The notes under the pieces were generated by a model, which was given only the letters and a program-made list of their open reading frames with translations, did no database searches and was not told where the DNA came from. From an uncultured Eubacteriales bacterium (GTDB taxonomy: Bacteria; Bacillota; Clostridia; Oscillospirales; Oscillospiraceae): 64,000 nucleotides of DNA. Of the stretch, positions 1-8,055 are shown piece after piece. Position 1 is the stretch's first letter, and every line of letters begins with the position of its first letter. The DNA lies in contig UQSF01000012.1 in the NCBI GenBank assembly GCA_900543625.1, positions 1 to 64,000 of the forward strand, given 5' to 3'. The position numbers and the translations under genes were made by a program.

Positions 1-2
1 AG

Positions 3-446
3 GCGCCGGCTGCGCTGCGCCGCCACCTTACGCGCGACGCTGACGGCAACGGCTGCTTTCACCTGACGCCGGAGGTAGCGCTCACGGCGGCGGATGTGCG
101 CAATCTGCAGCTCGCCAAGGCCGCCGTTGCGGCGGGCATCCGGGTGCTGCTGCAGCAGCGCGGTCTGACGCCCGAGCAGCTCGACGGCGTGTACCTCGCC
201 GGCGGCTTCGGCAGTTATCTCGACCCGGAGAGCGCCGCGGCGATCGGGATGCTCCCGCGCGCCTGCGCAGGAAAGCTCCACACGCTCGGCAACACCGCGC
301 TCGCCGGGGCTGCCGCACTCGCGCTTGACGGCGCACAGCAGCAGCGCATCCGCAGCATTTCCCGGGCATGCAGCTACCTTGAGCTCTCCGGCCGCGCGGA
401 CTTTGCCGCGGCCTTTACCGAAAATCTTTCGTTCCCGCAGCCATAA
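3..446 (+). CDS. C-terminal part of a corrinoid-activation (RACo/RamA-like, DUF4445) protein, partial
   Basis: The reading frame is open from the window edge to the stop at 444-446, so the N-terminus lies outside. The visible 147 residues end an ASKHA-fold ATPase: the motif VYLAGGFGSYLDPESAAAIG is the conserved glycine-rich signature at the C-terminus of reductive activators of corrinoid proteins (RACo, RamA). Such proteins use ATP and an N-terminal [2Fe-2S] domain, not visible here, to return Co(II) corrinoid to active Co(I). The next gene, 21 bp downstream on the same strand, is a homocysteine-type methyltransferase, which fits a cobalamin-dependent methyl-transfer operon. The family call is good; the exact partner is unknown. 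Confidence 0.75.
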   Translation, partial: APAALRRHLTRDADGNGCFHLTPEVALTAADVRNLQLAKAAVAAGIRVLLQQRGLTPEQLDGVYLAGGFGSYLDPESAAAIGMLPRACAGKLHTLGNTALAGAAALALDGAQQQRIRSISRACSYLELSGRADFAAAFTENLSFPQP

Positions 447-467
447 CATTTCACGGAGGTTACGACC

Positions 468-1685
468 ATGGAGATCCGTTTTCCCCTCATTCTTGACGGT
501 GCGACCGGCACCGAACTGCAAAAGCACGGCTACGCCGGCGATGTGAGCGCCGAGCAGTGGACGCTCGCGCATCCGGACATCCTGCGCGAGATCCAGCGCG
601 GCTATGTCGCCGCCGGGAGTCAGGTGCTCTACACGCCGACCTTCGGCGCAAACCGCCAGAAGCTTGAAGAGCGCGGCATCTTCAACCGCACGGCGGATTT
701 TAACCGCCGCCTTGCCGCGCTCTCGCGCGAAGCGGCAGACGGCAAGGCTTGGATCGCGGGCGATCTCGCACCGACGGGGCTCTTTCTCGCTCCGCTCGGT
801 GAGGCGTCGTTCGAGGATCTGGTCGACATCTACACCGAGCAGGCTGCCGGTCTCGAGGAAGCCAGGGTCGACCTGTTCGTCATTGAGACGATGATGACGC
901 TCTCGGATGCGCGCGCCGCGGTGCTGGCCGTGCGCAGCGTGAGCGACAAGCCCATCTTTGTGTCCTTCACCTGCGACGAGAGCGGCAGAAGCCTCTCCGG
1001 CACGGATGTGACCGCCGCGCTGACCGTACTGCAGGGCATGGGCATCAGCGCCTTCGGGCTCAACTGCTCGACCGGGCCGGAGCAGATGCTCGTACAGCTG
1101 CGCCGCCTGCATGAATATGCCCGCGTGCCGCTGATCGCAAAGCCCAACGCCGGCATGCCCATCACCGTCGGCGGCAAGACCGTGTATGACTGCACGCCGG
1201 AGGATTTCACGGCCTATGTGCCCGCGATGCTTGAGGCGGGCGTGGCCGTCTTCGGCGGCTGCTGCGGCACGACGGCGGCGCACATCGCCGCGCTGCGCGA
1301 CGCGCTCCGGGGCGCGAAGTTCGTCCCACCCGCCCCGCAGCACACCGATCTGCTCCCGGCCGCAACGGAAAAGCTCCCCTGCTATCTGCCGGTGGACGCG
1401 GGACACGGCGCGGTGCTGACGGCCGGCGCCGATCTTGAGGACCGGCTGGCAGATGCGCTCGACGGCGACGCGCCCATGGTCGCGCTGCGCATCGACACGT
1501 GGGAGGATATCGACGCTCTGACCGATGTGCAGTACCTGCTCACGAAGCCCCTGTGCCTCGTCTGCGACGATGCGGAGCTGCTCGAGGCCGCGCTGCGCGT
1601 CTATCAGGGGCGCGCGCTGTATGAGGGCGTGCTCCCGGAGGCAGCGCTGCTGCCCCTGAGTGCCCGGTACGGCCTGCTGATTTGA
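468..1685 (+). CDS. Homocysteine S-methyltransferase (MetH N-terminal/BHMT-like)
   Basis: 405 aa. It starts at ATG 468 behind GGAGG. Residues 1-290 form the Zn-dependent TIM barrel of the homocysteine/betaine-homocysteine methyltransferase family: ILDGATGTEL near the N-terminus, GLNCS with Cys200, and GGCCGTT with Cys265-Cys266, giving the three thiol zinc ligands. The remaining 115 residues are not a recognised cobalamin or pterin domain, so this is not full-length MetH (about 1,200 aa). It probably moves a methyl group between a thiol such as homocysteine and a corrinoid protein. The upstream corrinoid-activator fragment supports this. The specific substrate cannot be read from the sequence. 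Confidence 0.8.
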   Translation: MEIRFPLILDGATGTELQKHGYAGDVSAEQWTLAHPDILREIQRGYVAAGSQVLYTPTFGANRQKLEERGIFNRTADFNRRLAALSREAADGKAWIAGDLAPTGLFLAPLGEASFEDLVDIYTEQAAGLEEARVDLFVIETMMTLSDARAAVLAVRSVSDKPIFVSFTCDESGRSLSGTDVTAALTVLQGMGISAFGLNCSTGPEQMLVQLRRLHEYARVPLIAKPNAGMPITVGGKTVYDCTPEDFTAYVPAMLEAGVAVFGGCCGTTAAHIAALRDALRGAKFVPPAPQHTDLLPAATEKLPCYLPVDAGHGAVLTAGADLEDRLADALDGDAPMVALRIDTWEDIDALTDVQYLLTKPLCLVCDDAELLEAALRVYQGRALYEGVLPEAALLPLSARYGLLI

Positions 1686-1705
1686 ATCTGCGCTTATTCA
1701 GCAAA

Positions 1706-1742
1706 ATTAGAGGATGCTCGCCGAAAGCGAGCATCCTCTAAT
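1706..1742 (+). terminator. Stem-loop after the methyltransferase gene
   Basis: A perfect 16-bp inverted repeat (1706-1721 and 1727-1742) with a CGAAA loop lies 20 bp after the stop codon. No long T-run follows, but the stem ends in AT-rich flanks. It lies between convergent genes and could stop transcription from both sides. Confidence 0.6.
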
Positions 1743-1775
1743 TATCTAATTACGTCATACATCCCAGAGCCTGTA

Positions 1776-2576
1776 TTATTCTCCAAAGCCGCTGTATGTA
1801 GAAAACCCAAGCATATAAATGGCCATTGCAATAGACACACCCTGCGCATCAGCACTATTTTGCAACTCCTGCATCACGGTGTCCCGAGGCACTTTAATAT
1901 CAGCGGTATCCACCACTGACTCAATTACGCCAGGAAGAACCATACACATCTGATAGAAAGCATCCTCTTGCCCCGTAACCAACGCATAGAACCTATCAAG
2001 ACTCACTCGGCGAATGAGTCGGTGAGATACTCTGCGCTTATCCACAGTAGTCTCCCATTTTATGTCCTGCGAACGTTTTGCAATCGCCTCAACAAGATAG
2101 CAAGCGCAGTCATCATCCTGTAGCAGTTGGTTTTGCATCTTGATATAAGTTTTTCCGGCTGCCGACGAATTCATCGTGTTATGCTTATTTTTCATTTCTA
2201 CATAAATTGTATGAACACAGTCTCCTGTTGCAAGGCGAATTCCGTCCGGATCCTGATAAATCACATCCCAGCCGCCCTCTTTACCATTTGCAGGAACACG
2301 GCATTTATCTATGTATTGAAAAATACGTTGATGGAAATACCCAATATCATTATTATTGGACTTATCTCTTTGACGGAAAATCTCATTTTTAACAATCTCG
2401 TCCCAAGTTGAACGGTACACCATCTTATCAAATATTAGTTTAATAGGATCAACAATATTACTGTTGAATCTTCGAACGTCATAAGACTCCAGCTTCTCTC
2501 CGTACTTTTCAATAGTAGAAATAACATGATTTCTAAAGTCACTCTCAGAAATAAAAGATAGCGGCCACGACATCAC
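1776..2576 (-). CDS. Type II restriction endonuclease, Eco47II/Sau96I-like
   Basis: 266 aa. The centre shows a PD-(D/E)xK nuclease pattern: Asp104 in GGWDV, then YVEMKNKH with Glu127 and Lys129. The layout, with the catalytic ExK followed by NTM and a C-terminal DAFYQMCMVLP stretch, is what I recall of the Eco47II family (GGNCC/GGWCC cutters), but this is recall and not a search. It overlaps the methyltransferase gene by 4 bp (ATGA), as in tightly coupled restriction-modification pairs. Base composition is clearly more AT-rich than the flanking genes, and codons such as ATA and AGA are frequent, which suggests acquisition by transfer. Confidence 0.75.
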   Translation of the reverse strand: MMSWPLSFISESDFRNHVISTIEKYGEKLESYDVRRFNSNIVDPIKLIFDKMVYRSTWDEIVKNEIFRQRDKSNNNDIGYFHQRIFQYIDKCRVPANGKEGGWDVIYQDPDGIRLATGDCVHTIYVEMKNKHNTMNSSAAGKTYIKMQNQLLQDDDCACYLVEAIAKRSQDIKWETTVDKRRVSHRLIRRVSLDRFYALVTGQEDAFYQMCMVLPGVIESVVDTADIKVPRDTVMQELQNSADAQGVSIAMAIYMLGFSTYSGFGE

Positions 2577-3583
2577 AATACCTCCAACGTAGATTTGATA
2601 CTTCTTCCAATCTCTTTGGCCAGATTAACAGGTACTGCATTACCAACTTGTTTATATTGCTCAGATAGTTTTCCGCAAAACTCCCAATCATCAGGAAACG
2701 TTTGAAAGCGAGCATTTTCGCGATAGGAAAATGGCCTAACTTCAAGAGGATGACACCTGTCCGTCTGTTTCATTCCCGGATTTGTAAGGACAGTCAAAGA
2801 AGGTTCATCAAGACTTAGCCTACGCAAAATGCCCGTTCGTCCCCCGCCCATATCCCAGCACGTTTTCATATACGCTTTCGCAATGACAGGGTCAATGTCT
2901 CTCCAATAACCGCCAGGTGGAACCAAAGCAAAAACAGCAGCCTTTTTTTCAGAGTATCTTGCGCATTCAGACGCCGGCGGATTAACGTCCAGTTTTATGT
3001 CACGCACCACCGGCTTGTAAGCATGTGCTTCAGGGAATTCAAAGTAGCACTTACCAACGAGGTCATTTCTAATACCAATCGTAATAAGACGTTCTCTTTT
3101 CTGCGGAACACCATAATTCCAAGCGTTCATTACTTGATGGAATGTTGTATAACCCTCATCTTCAAAAATGTCAAGAATCGTCTGATAGGTTTGCCCATTA
3201 TCATGCGACAGCAAGCCCTTCACATTCTCAAAAAGAAACATTTTGGGTTGGAGTTTATGTAAGAAGGTCGCATAGTGATAGAACATTGTGCCTCGCACGT
3301 CTTGTAGCCCTAAGCGCTTGCCTGCATAACTAAAGGACTGGCATGGTGGTCCTCCGGATAATAGATCAAGTTCGCCTTTTTTAATGGAGAATTCCTTTTC
3401 CAAGTCCCTGCCCGCAGTCAAAGCAATGTCTTCACAAAGAACATTCCAATTTGGCCGGTTCTTTTTCAGTGTATCAGCTGCATCGCGATTGAACTCAACA
3501 AGTCCAATATGTTCAAAGCCTGCTTGCTCTAAGCCTAAGGCCAATCCTCCAGCCCCGGCAAAAAGTTCAATCGATTTACACAT
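2573..3583 (-). CDS. DNA (cytosine-5) methyltransferase of a type II R-M system
   Basis: 336 aa. All main C5-methyltransferase motifs are in order: the SAM loop ELFAGAGGLALGL (6-18), the catalytic GGPPCQSFS with Cys81, ENVKGL with Glu119-Asn120, QKRERL, and the C-terminal QVGNAVPVNLA. It would protect host DNA by making 5-methylcytosine at the site cut by the downstream nuclease. The variable target-recognition region sits between the QKRER motif and the C-terminal QVGNA block. Like its partner it is AT-rich against the surrounding GC-rich genes. The two genes overlap by ATGA. Confidence 0.93.
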   Translation of the reverse strand: MCKSIELFAGAGGLALGLEQAGFEHIGLVEFNRDAADTLKKNRPNWNVLCEDIALTAGRDLEKEFSIKKGELDLLSGGPPCQSFSYAGKRLGLQDVRGTMFYHYATFLHKLQPKMFLFENVKGLLSHDNGQTYQTILDIFEDEGYTTFHQVMNAWNYGVPQKRERLITIGIRNDLVGKCYFEFPEAHAYKPVVRDIKLDVNPPASECARYSEKKAAVFALVPPGGYWRDIDPVIAKAYMKTCWDMGGGRTGILRRLSLDEPSLTVLTNPGMKQTDRCHPLEVRPFSYRENARFQTFPDDWEFCGKLSEQYKQVGNAVPVNLAKEIGRSIKSTLEVL

Positions 3584-3710
3584 AGTCTGTCCCCTTAGTT
3601 AGGATATTCGTTGAAAGCATATCACAATTGTTGTGTTTTTTCAATCCAAACTACTTCCAGATTTTTTTCAACAAACTCACAAGAAAGTACGCAGATTCAA
3701 CAGGTTTCTG

Positions 3711-3739
3711 TTGACATTGCCGCGATTTTATGAAATAAT
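3711..3739 (+). promoter_or_regulatory. Strong sigma-A-type promoter without a gene behind it
   Basis: TTGACA (3711-3716), a 17-bp spacer and AATAAT (3734-3739). The predicted transcript starts near 3746 and meets an intrinsic terminator about 80-120 nt later without a convincing coding sequence. Confidence 0.55.
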
Positions 3740-3745
3740 CACAGT

Positions 3746-3870
3746 GTACTACGTTGGTACATCCGGTGCTGTGGGGTACACCGCGTGGGACAACCGTTAT
3801 GAGAGGACACCCCCTCATAAACAGGAACGGAGCAGATACATCCCCCCGTATCTGCTCCGTTTTTCTTTTT
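3746..3870 (+). ncRNA. Candidate small non-coding RNA
   Basis: The segment runs from the predicted start of a consensus promoter to a textbook terminator hairpin. It holds short inverted repeats (for example TGTAC...GTACA near 3747-3763) and no open frame with a ribosome binding site. I do not recognise a known RNA family. It lies between the divergently oriented methyltransferase gene and the end of the minus-strand EamA gene, so it is not the leader of either. Confidence 0.4.
3827..3870 (+). terminator. Rho-independent terminator of the candidate small RNA
   Basis: A 13-bp perfect stem (3827-3839 with 3848-3860) and a C-rich loop, followed by TTTTTCTTTTT on the plus strand. The T-run is on the plus side, so it ends the plus-strand transcript; it may also block read-through from the EamA gene. 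Confidence 0.8.
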
Positions 3871-3873
3871 AAA

Positions 3874-4788
3874 TCACTCCGGCAGCCGCTCTGTGTGCCG
3901 CTTGCCGCCGAAGGACAGCACCGTCAGCATTGCAAAAACCGCCGCAAAGCCCAGCGCGTCCCACAGCGTAAAGGGTGTGCTGAGCAGCGCCACGGCCAGG
4001 ATCGCCGCCGTGACCGGCTCGGAAAAGCCGTAGAGAACGCTCTTTTCCGGTCCGATAAGCTTCACGCCCGACATATACAGGTTGAAGGCCAGCAGATTGC
4101 CGAAGAGCACCACGAGCAAAATGCCGCCCACGCCGCGCAGCGTCGGCGTATAGCCGAGCGTCCACGGGTGCATCGTGAGCGCAAAGAGCACCGCACCCAT
4201 CAAAAACGCCCACGACTGCAGCAGGCTGACCGGATACGTGCGCAGCTCCTGCCGCGGGCCGAGGCAGTTATACACCGTCACGCACACCGCGCTGCCGACG
4301 CCCGCGATCAGCGCGACCGGCGACACGGCGAACGTGGTCAGGTCTCCGTGCGTGGTCAGCAGCGTCACACCGAGCAGCGCGAGCACGATACTCACGAGCT
4401 CATACAGGCGCGGCTTTCTGCGCGCAGCCGCGCAGGCGACCAGTAGCACCATCACCGGCGACAGATCCTGCATGATCGTGCCGACGGCGGCATTGGAAAA
4501 CTGGATGGTCAGAAAGTACAGAAACTGGCTCATGCTCACGCCGAGCACACCGTAGAGCACAAGCATCACGGCGCTGCCGCGCTGCCGCCACGGTGCGAAG
4601 AGGAGCTTGCGATCCTTCACCAGCCAATACGCAAACAGAAGCAGCCCCGCCAGCGACAGCCGGATCGGGATGAGCCACGTGGTATGCATTGCCTCGTGCG
4701 TAAAAAGATACTGCCCCATCGTGCCGGAGATACCCCAGCAGATACCGCCGCCTGCCGCCATCAGCGCGCCCTTACATTGTCTGCTCAT
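3874..4788 (-). CDS. EamA-family (DMT) membrane transporter
   Basis: 304 aa from ATG 4788; a GTG nine bases upstream is an alternative start. About ten hydrophobic segments form two EamA repeats, starting with ALMAAGGGICWGISGTMGQY, the usual N-terminal EamA signature with a conserved small-residue helix. These are drug/metabolite exporters of the inner membrane; the substrate (amino acid, nucleoside or metabolite) cannot be predicted. It stands alone between the R-M region and the heat-shock gene. Confidence 0.85.
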   Translation of the reverse strand: MSRQCKGALMAAGGGICWGISGTMGQYLFTHEAMHTTWLIPIRLSLAGLLLFAYWLVKDRKLLFAPWRQRGSAVMLVLYGVLGVSMSQFLYFLTIQFSNAAVGTIMQDLSPVMVLLVACAAARRKPRLYELVSIVLALLGVTLLTTHGDLTTFAVSPVALIAGVGSAVCVTVYNCLGPRQELRTYPVSLLQSWAFLMGAVLFALTMHPWTLGYTPTLRGVGGILLVVLFGNLLAFNLYMSGVKLIGPEKSVLYGFSEPVTAAILAVALLSTPFTLWDALGFAAVFAMLTVLSFGGKRHTERLPE

Positions 4789-4904
4789 GAAAAGCACCGA
4801 CCTCTCTGACCCGAATACGCGCTATTATAGCAGACCACGCAGACCGCTTCAAGGTCTGTTTTCACCGGTTTCCGCCGCCGGCTGCCCCGCCTCCGCCCGC
4901 TCCC

Positions 4905-4949
4905 CCAAAAACGGAAAGAGCGCCCGGCCGGACGCCGGACGCTCTTTCC
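4905..4949 (-). terminator. Terminator of the small heat-shock gene
   Basis: A stem of GGAAAGAGCG and CGCTCTTTCC (4913-4922, 4940-4949) with a GC-rich loop. Read on the minus strand it is followed by GTTTTTGG, downstream of the Hsp20 stop at 5006. Confidence 0.7.
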
Positions 4950-5005
4950 TTCAGGGGATGAAAGGAACATGAGAGAAGAGAGGATTTACAGACCAAGTAC
5001 GCGCA

Positions 5006-5443
5006 TTACTCGATCTCGAGGTGCTTGGACTCCGGCTTCACCGGGGCTTTCTTCGGCATGGTCAGGGTCAGGACGCCGTTTTCATAAGCGGCCTTGATGC
5101 CCTCGGCATCGATCTCGGATACATTGAAGCTTCTGGTGTAGGCACCGTAGTAACGCTCACGGCGGATGTAGCTGTTCTTGTCGCCGCTCTCGTCCTTCGA
5201 ATCGGTGTGCTCGGCCTTGATGGTCAGAATGTCGTCATCAATGTCGATGTGGATGTCTTCCTTGCAAAAGCCCGGCAGATCGGCCTCGAGCTTGTAGCCG
5301 TCGGCAGTCTCGGAAATATCCGTGCGGAAGGGGTTGACCTGCTGCTCACCCCAGAAGGATTTCTCCATCTGCTCGAGCTCGCGCAGCGGGTTGTAGCAGC
5401 TCATACGATAGGTTCTGCGGTCAAAAGGCATGATTTCAAACAT
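5006..5443 (-). CDS. Small heat-shock protein, Hsp20/alpha-crystallin family
   Basis: 145 aa from ATG 5443 behind CTAGGAGGA. After a 40-residue N-terminal arm the alpha-crystallin domain is clear: DISETADGYKLEADLPGF, then ILTIKAEH, and the hallmark NGVLTLTMPKK near the C-terminus. It is an ATP-independent holdase that binds unfolding proteins in the cytoplasm. A perfect CIRCE operator lies about 140 bp upstream, so HrcA repression is expected. It is a single gene with its own terminator. Confidence 0.95.
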   Translation of the reverse strand: MFEIMPFDRRTYRMSCYNPLRELEQMEKSFWGEQQVNPFRTDISETADGYKLEADLPGFCKEDIHIDIDDDILTIKAEHTDSKDESGDKNSYIRRERYYGAYTRSFNVSEIDAEGIKAAYENGVLTLTMPKKAPVKPESKHLEIE

Positions 5444-5580
5444 TTTATATTCCTCCTAGAATTCTATACAAAGTAATGATTTTATCGAGCGTTCGATTTA
5501 TTTCTCTCGCTCTTTACGATATATAAATTACTATACAAATATGAACAAATAAAGTATATTTCGTGAATAAAACGTAAACG

Positions 5581-5607
5581 TTAGCACTCTTTCGCGACGA
5601 GTGCTAA
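5581..5607 (-). promoter_or_regulatory. CIRCE element (HrcA operator)
   Basis: TTAGCACTC (5581-5589), nine bases, GAGTGCTAA (5599-5607): an exact match to the CIRCE consensus. It sits upstream of the hsp20 promoter region and directly after the end of the rlmA-like gene, where its hairpin could also slow transcription arriving from that gene. A possible hsp20 promoter (TTGTTC, 17 bp, TATATA on the minus strand) lies between it and the start codon. Confidence 0.93.
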
Positions 5608-5613
5608 CGTTTT

Positions 5614-6434
5614 TCATGCTTTATTATAGATCAGGAGGGCAAACTCGGTCTCGGTGGTCAGGGTATCGAGCGCGCGGAGCTTTGCCTGATCGCGCGCGCC
5701 GGTCTTATAATAATACGGCGTCATGCAAAACAGCGCCTCGATCTCGGCCTGCGAGCGCAGCGTGACCGTGCCGCGCAGCTCCCGCCGGGCGGCGAGCGCG
5801 AAACCGGGCAGCGCCGGATCGGGTACTTCGTTTTCATACGGCCGGTCGTACACCGCGCACTTGAGCCCCCACAGATGCCGCTCGAGCGGGATGACCCGCA
5901 GCAGCACGCCTCGGGGACGCAGAACGCGCGCAAATTCGCCCGCATCGTGCGGGCGAACACATTCAGCAGCAGATCGCAGCTCGCATCCGCGACCGGCAGG
6001 TGCGCGATGCTGGCCACGGCCAGCGTCAGCTCCGGTGCGCGGCGGTGCGCGCAGATGAGCGCGTCGCGCGAAATGTCCACGCCGCAGACGGAGGGCGTTC
6101 TCCCCTGCTGCTGCAGCGTATGCAGCACCTGCGCCGTGTAGTATCCCTCGCCGCAGCCGGCGTCGAGCACGTCGGCATCACCGGCAGTAAATTCCGCCGC
6201 AGCCGCCGCAACGGCGTCGCGCAGCGGCGCATAGTACCCCGCGTCGAGAAACGCGGTGCGTGCGGCCACCATGCGCTTATCGTCGCCGTGGCGCTTGGAC
6301 TTGGACTGATTCGAGCGCAGCAGGTTCACATACCCCTGCCGCGCGATGTCATAGCAATGCCCCGCGCCGCAGCGCAGGGAACGCTCCTCCCGGTGCAGCA
6401 CGCCGCCGCAGACGGGGCAGGTCAGTTCCGACAT
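5614..6434 (-). pseudogene. rlmA: rRNA (guanine-N1)-methyltransferase, RlmA/TlrB family, with a frameshift
   Basis: The N-terminal 170 codons (from ATG 6434) encode the RlmA signature: a zinc finger CPVCGG...LRCGAGHCYDIARQGYVNLL, then the SAM motif VLDAGCGEGYYT. At about 5945-5955 the frame changes. The expected continuation of NVFA (DAGEFARVLRPRGVLLRVIP and on to the end at 5614) is intact in another frame, as if one base were missing in a C-rich run. The ordinary protein would be about 270 aa and would methylate G745/G748 of 23S rRNA. Either the gene is freshly inactivated or this is a sequencing error. Confidence 0.8.
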
Positions 6435-6493
6435 CTTGACTCCTTTCCGCAGAAAACCGCGCAGCCGGGTGGCTGCGCGGTCGGGGTATCAGC

Positions 6494-7216
6494 TTACAGC
6501 ACCTTGGACAAAAAGTCCTGCAGGCGCGCGCACTGCGGGTGCTCGAAGATGTCCTTCGGTGTACCGGACTCGGCGATCTTACCGTCGGCCATGAACAGCA
6601 CACGATCACCCACCTCGCGGGCAAAGCCCATCTCGTGCGTGACGACGACCATCGTCATACCCTCATGCGCAAGCTCCTTCATGACGTCGAGCACTTCGCC
6701 GACCATCTCGGGATCGAGCGCGCTCGTCGGCTCATCAAAGAGCATGACCTTCGGGTGCATAGCGAGCGAGCGCACGATGGCGATGCGCTGCTTCTGCCCG
6801 CCGGAGAGCGCCGACGGATAGCTGTCGCCCCGGTCGGCCAGACCGACGCGGGCAAGCAGCTTGTCCGCCTCTGCATCCGCCTCCGCCTGCGACATAAGCT
6901 TCGTCTGCACGGGCGCAAGCGTAATGTTGCGGCGCACGGTCATGTTCGGAAACAGGTTGAAGTGCTGGAACACCATCCCCATCTGGCGGCGCATGGCGTC
7001 GATGTTCACCTTCGGGTCGGTGATCTCCGTGCCGGCAAAGGTGATGGTGCCCTCGGTCGGCTGCTCGAGCAGGTTCAGGCAGCGCAGGAACGTCGACTTA
7101 CCGGACCCGGAAGGGCCGATGATGACCACGTTTTCACCGGGGCTGACGTGCTCGGAAATGTCGTCGAGCACGAGGTGGTCGCCGAACGATTTGGACAGAT
7201 GTTTAACGTCGATCAC
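6494..7216 (-). CDS. Polar amino acid ABC transporter, ATP-binding protein
   Basis: 240 aa, GlnQ/HisP type. Walker A is GPSGSGKS (34-41), followed by the Q-loop region MGMVFQHFNLFPNMTV, the ABC signature ALSGGQKQR, Walker B VMLFDEPTSALDPE and the switch His in VVVTHEMGFA. It energises uptake together with the overlapping permease gene (14-bp overlap) and the lipoprotein-type binding protein upstream. The PAAT family is certain; the transported amino acid is not. Confidence 0.95.
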   Translation of the reverse strand: MIDVKHLSKSFGDHLVLDDISEHVSPGENVVIIGPSGSGKSTFLRCLNLLEQPTEGTITFAGTEITDPKVNIDAMRRQMGMVFQHFNLFPNMTVRRNITLAPVQTKLMSQAEADAEADKLLARVGLADRGDSYPSALSGGQKQRIAIVRSLAMHPKVMLFDEPTSALDPEMVGEVLDVMKELAHEGMTMVVVTHEMGFAREVGDRVLFMADGKIAESGTPKDIFEHPQCARLQDFLSKVL

Positions 7217-7979
7217 TTTGACGCAGCCTCCTTTCGAGCACGCTCAGCAGCTTGGAAAACAGCATGACGAGCAGCAGATACATCAGCGCGATGCCGAACA
7301 GCGGGAACAGACCCTGATACGTCTTGGCGATGACCGCCTTGGCAGCATACGTCATCTCCTTGCCGCCGATGACCGTGATGAGCGACGTATCCTTGAGCAG
7401 GGTGATGAACTCATTGCCGAGCGCGGGCAGGATGTTCTTGACCGCCTGCGGGATGACAATAAAGCGCATGGTCGTAAAGTAGTTCATGCCCAGACTGCGG
7501 CCGGCCTCCATCTGGCCGGGATCGACCGACATGAGACCGCTGCGAACGATTTCCGAGACATAGGCGCCGGAGTTGATGCCGAGGGCCAGGATACCAATCA
7601 TGGTATAGTTGCGGCTGCTGGCGAAGACCACGAGGCTCATAATCAGCAGCTGCACCATCATCGGCGTGCCGCGGATGACGGTCGTATAGATCTTGCAGAT
7701 GGCGTTGAATACGCCGAGAATCACGTTCTTGTGTCCGACACGCTGTTGGTCGTGCGCCGTGCGGACAACTGCGACGATAACGCCGAGCGCAACGCCCAGC
7801 AGCAGCGCCAGGACCGTCGCCTCGAGCGTGGTGAGCAGACCGCTGAGATATAGTCTCCAGCGTCCGGCAGCCACGAAACTCTGGTAAAAGCCGACGAAGG
7901 CATTGTCCCAGAAACCGAGATGCTGTCCGGCCTGCAGCTGCGCCGTCAGATCCGCATAGAGCTGTGCCCAATTACCCAT
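7203..7979 (-). CDS. Polar amino acid ABC transporter, permease
   Basis: 258 aa with about five membrane helices. It has the HisM/GlnP-type core YLSGLLTTLEATVLALLLGV and the EAA loop with EAGRSLGMNYFTTMRFIVIPQA that docks the ATPase. It lies between the binding protein and the ATPase in a three-gene operon. A single permease gene suggests a homodimeric channel, common for glutamine/cystine-type PAAT systems. Confidence 0.93.
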   Translation of the reverse strand: MGNWAQLYADLTAQLQAGQHLGFWDNAFVGFYQSFVAAGRWRLYLSGLLTTLEATVLALLLGVALGVIVAVVRTAHDQQRVGHKNVILGVFNAICKIYTTVIRGTPMMVQLLIMSLVVFASSRNYTMIGILALGINSGAYVSEIVRSGLMSVDPGQMEAGRSLGMNYFTTMRFIVIPQAVKNILPALGNEFITLLKDTSLITVIGGKEMTYAAKAVIAKTYQGLFPLFGIALMYLLLVMLFSKLLSVLERRLRQSDRR

Positions 7980-8007
7980 AGAGGAACCTCTTTCTTTCTA
8001 CGCACGT

Positions 8008-8032
8008 AAAGGGCGGCTGTGTGCCGCCCTTT
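8008..8032 (-). terminator. Intercistronic hairpin after the binding-protein gene
   Basis: AAAGGGCGGC and GCCGCCCTTT with a 5-base loop, between the binding-protein stop and the permease start, with no T-run. In PAAT operons such a stem usually protects or partly terminates the message so the binding protein is made in excess. Confidence 0.55.
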
Positions 8033-8055
8033 GCGCGCTTTGCATTTTTCTGCGA

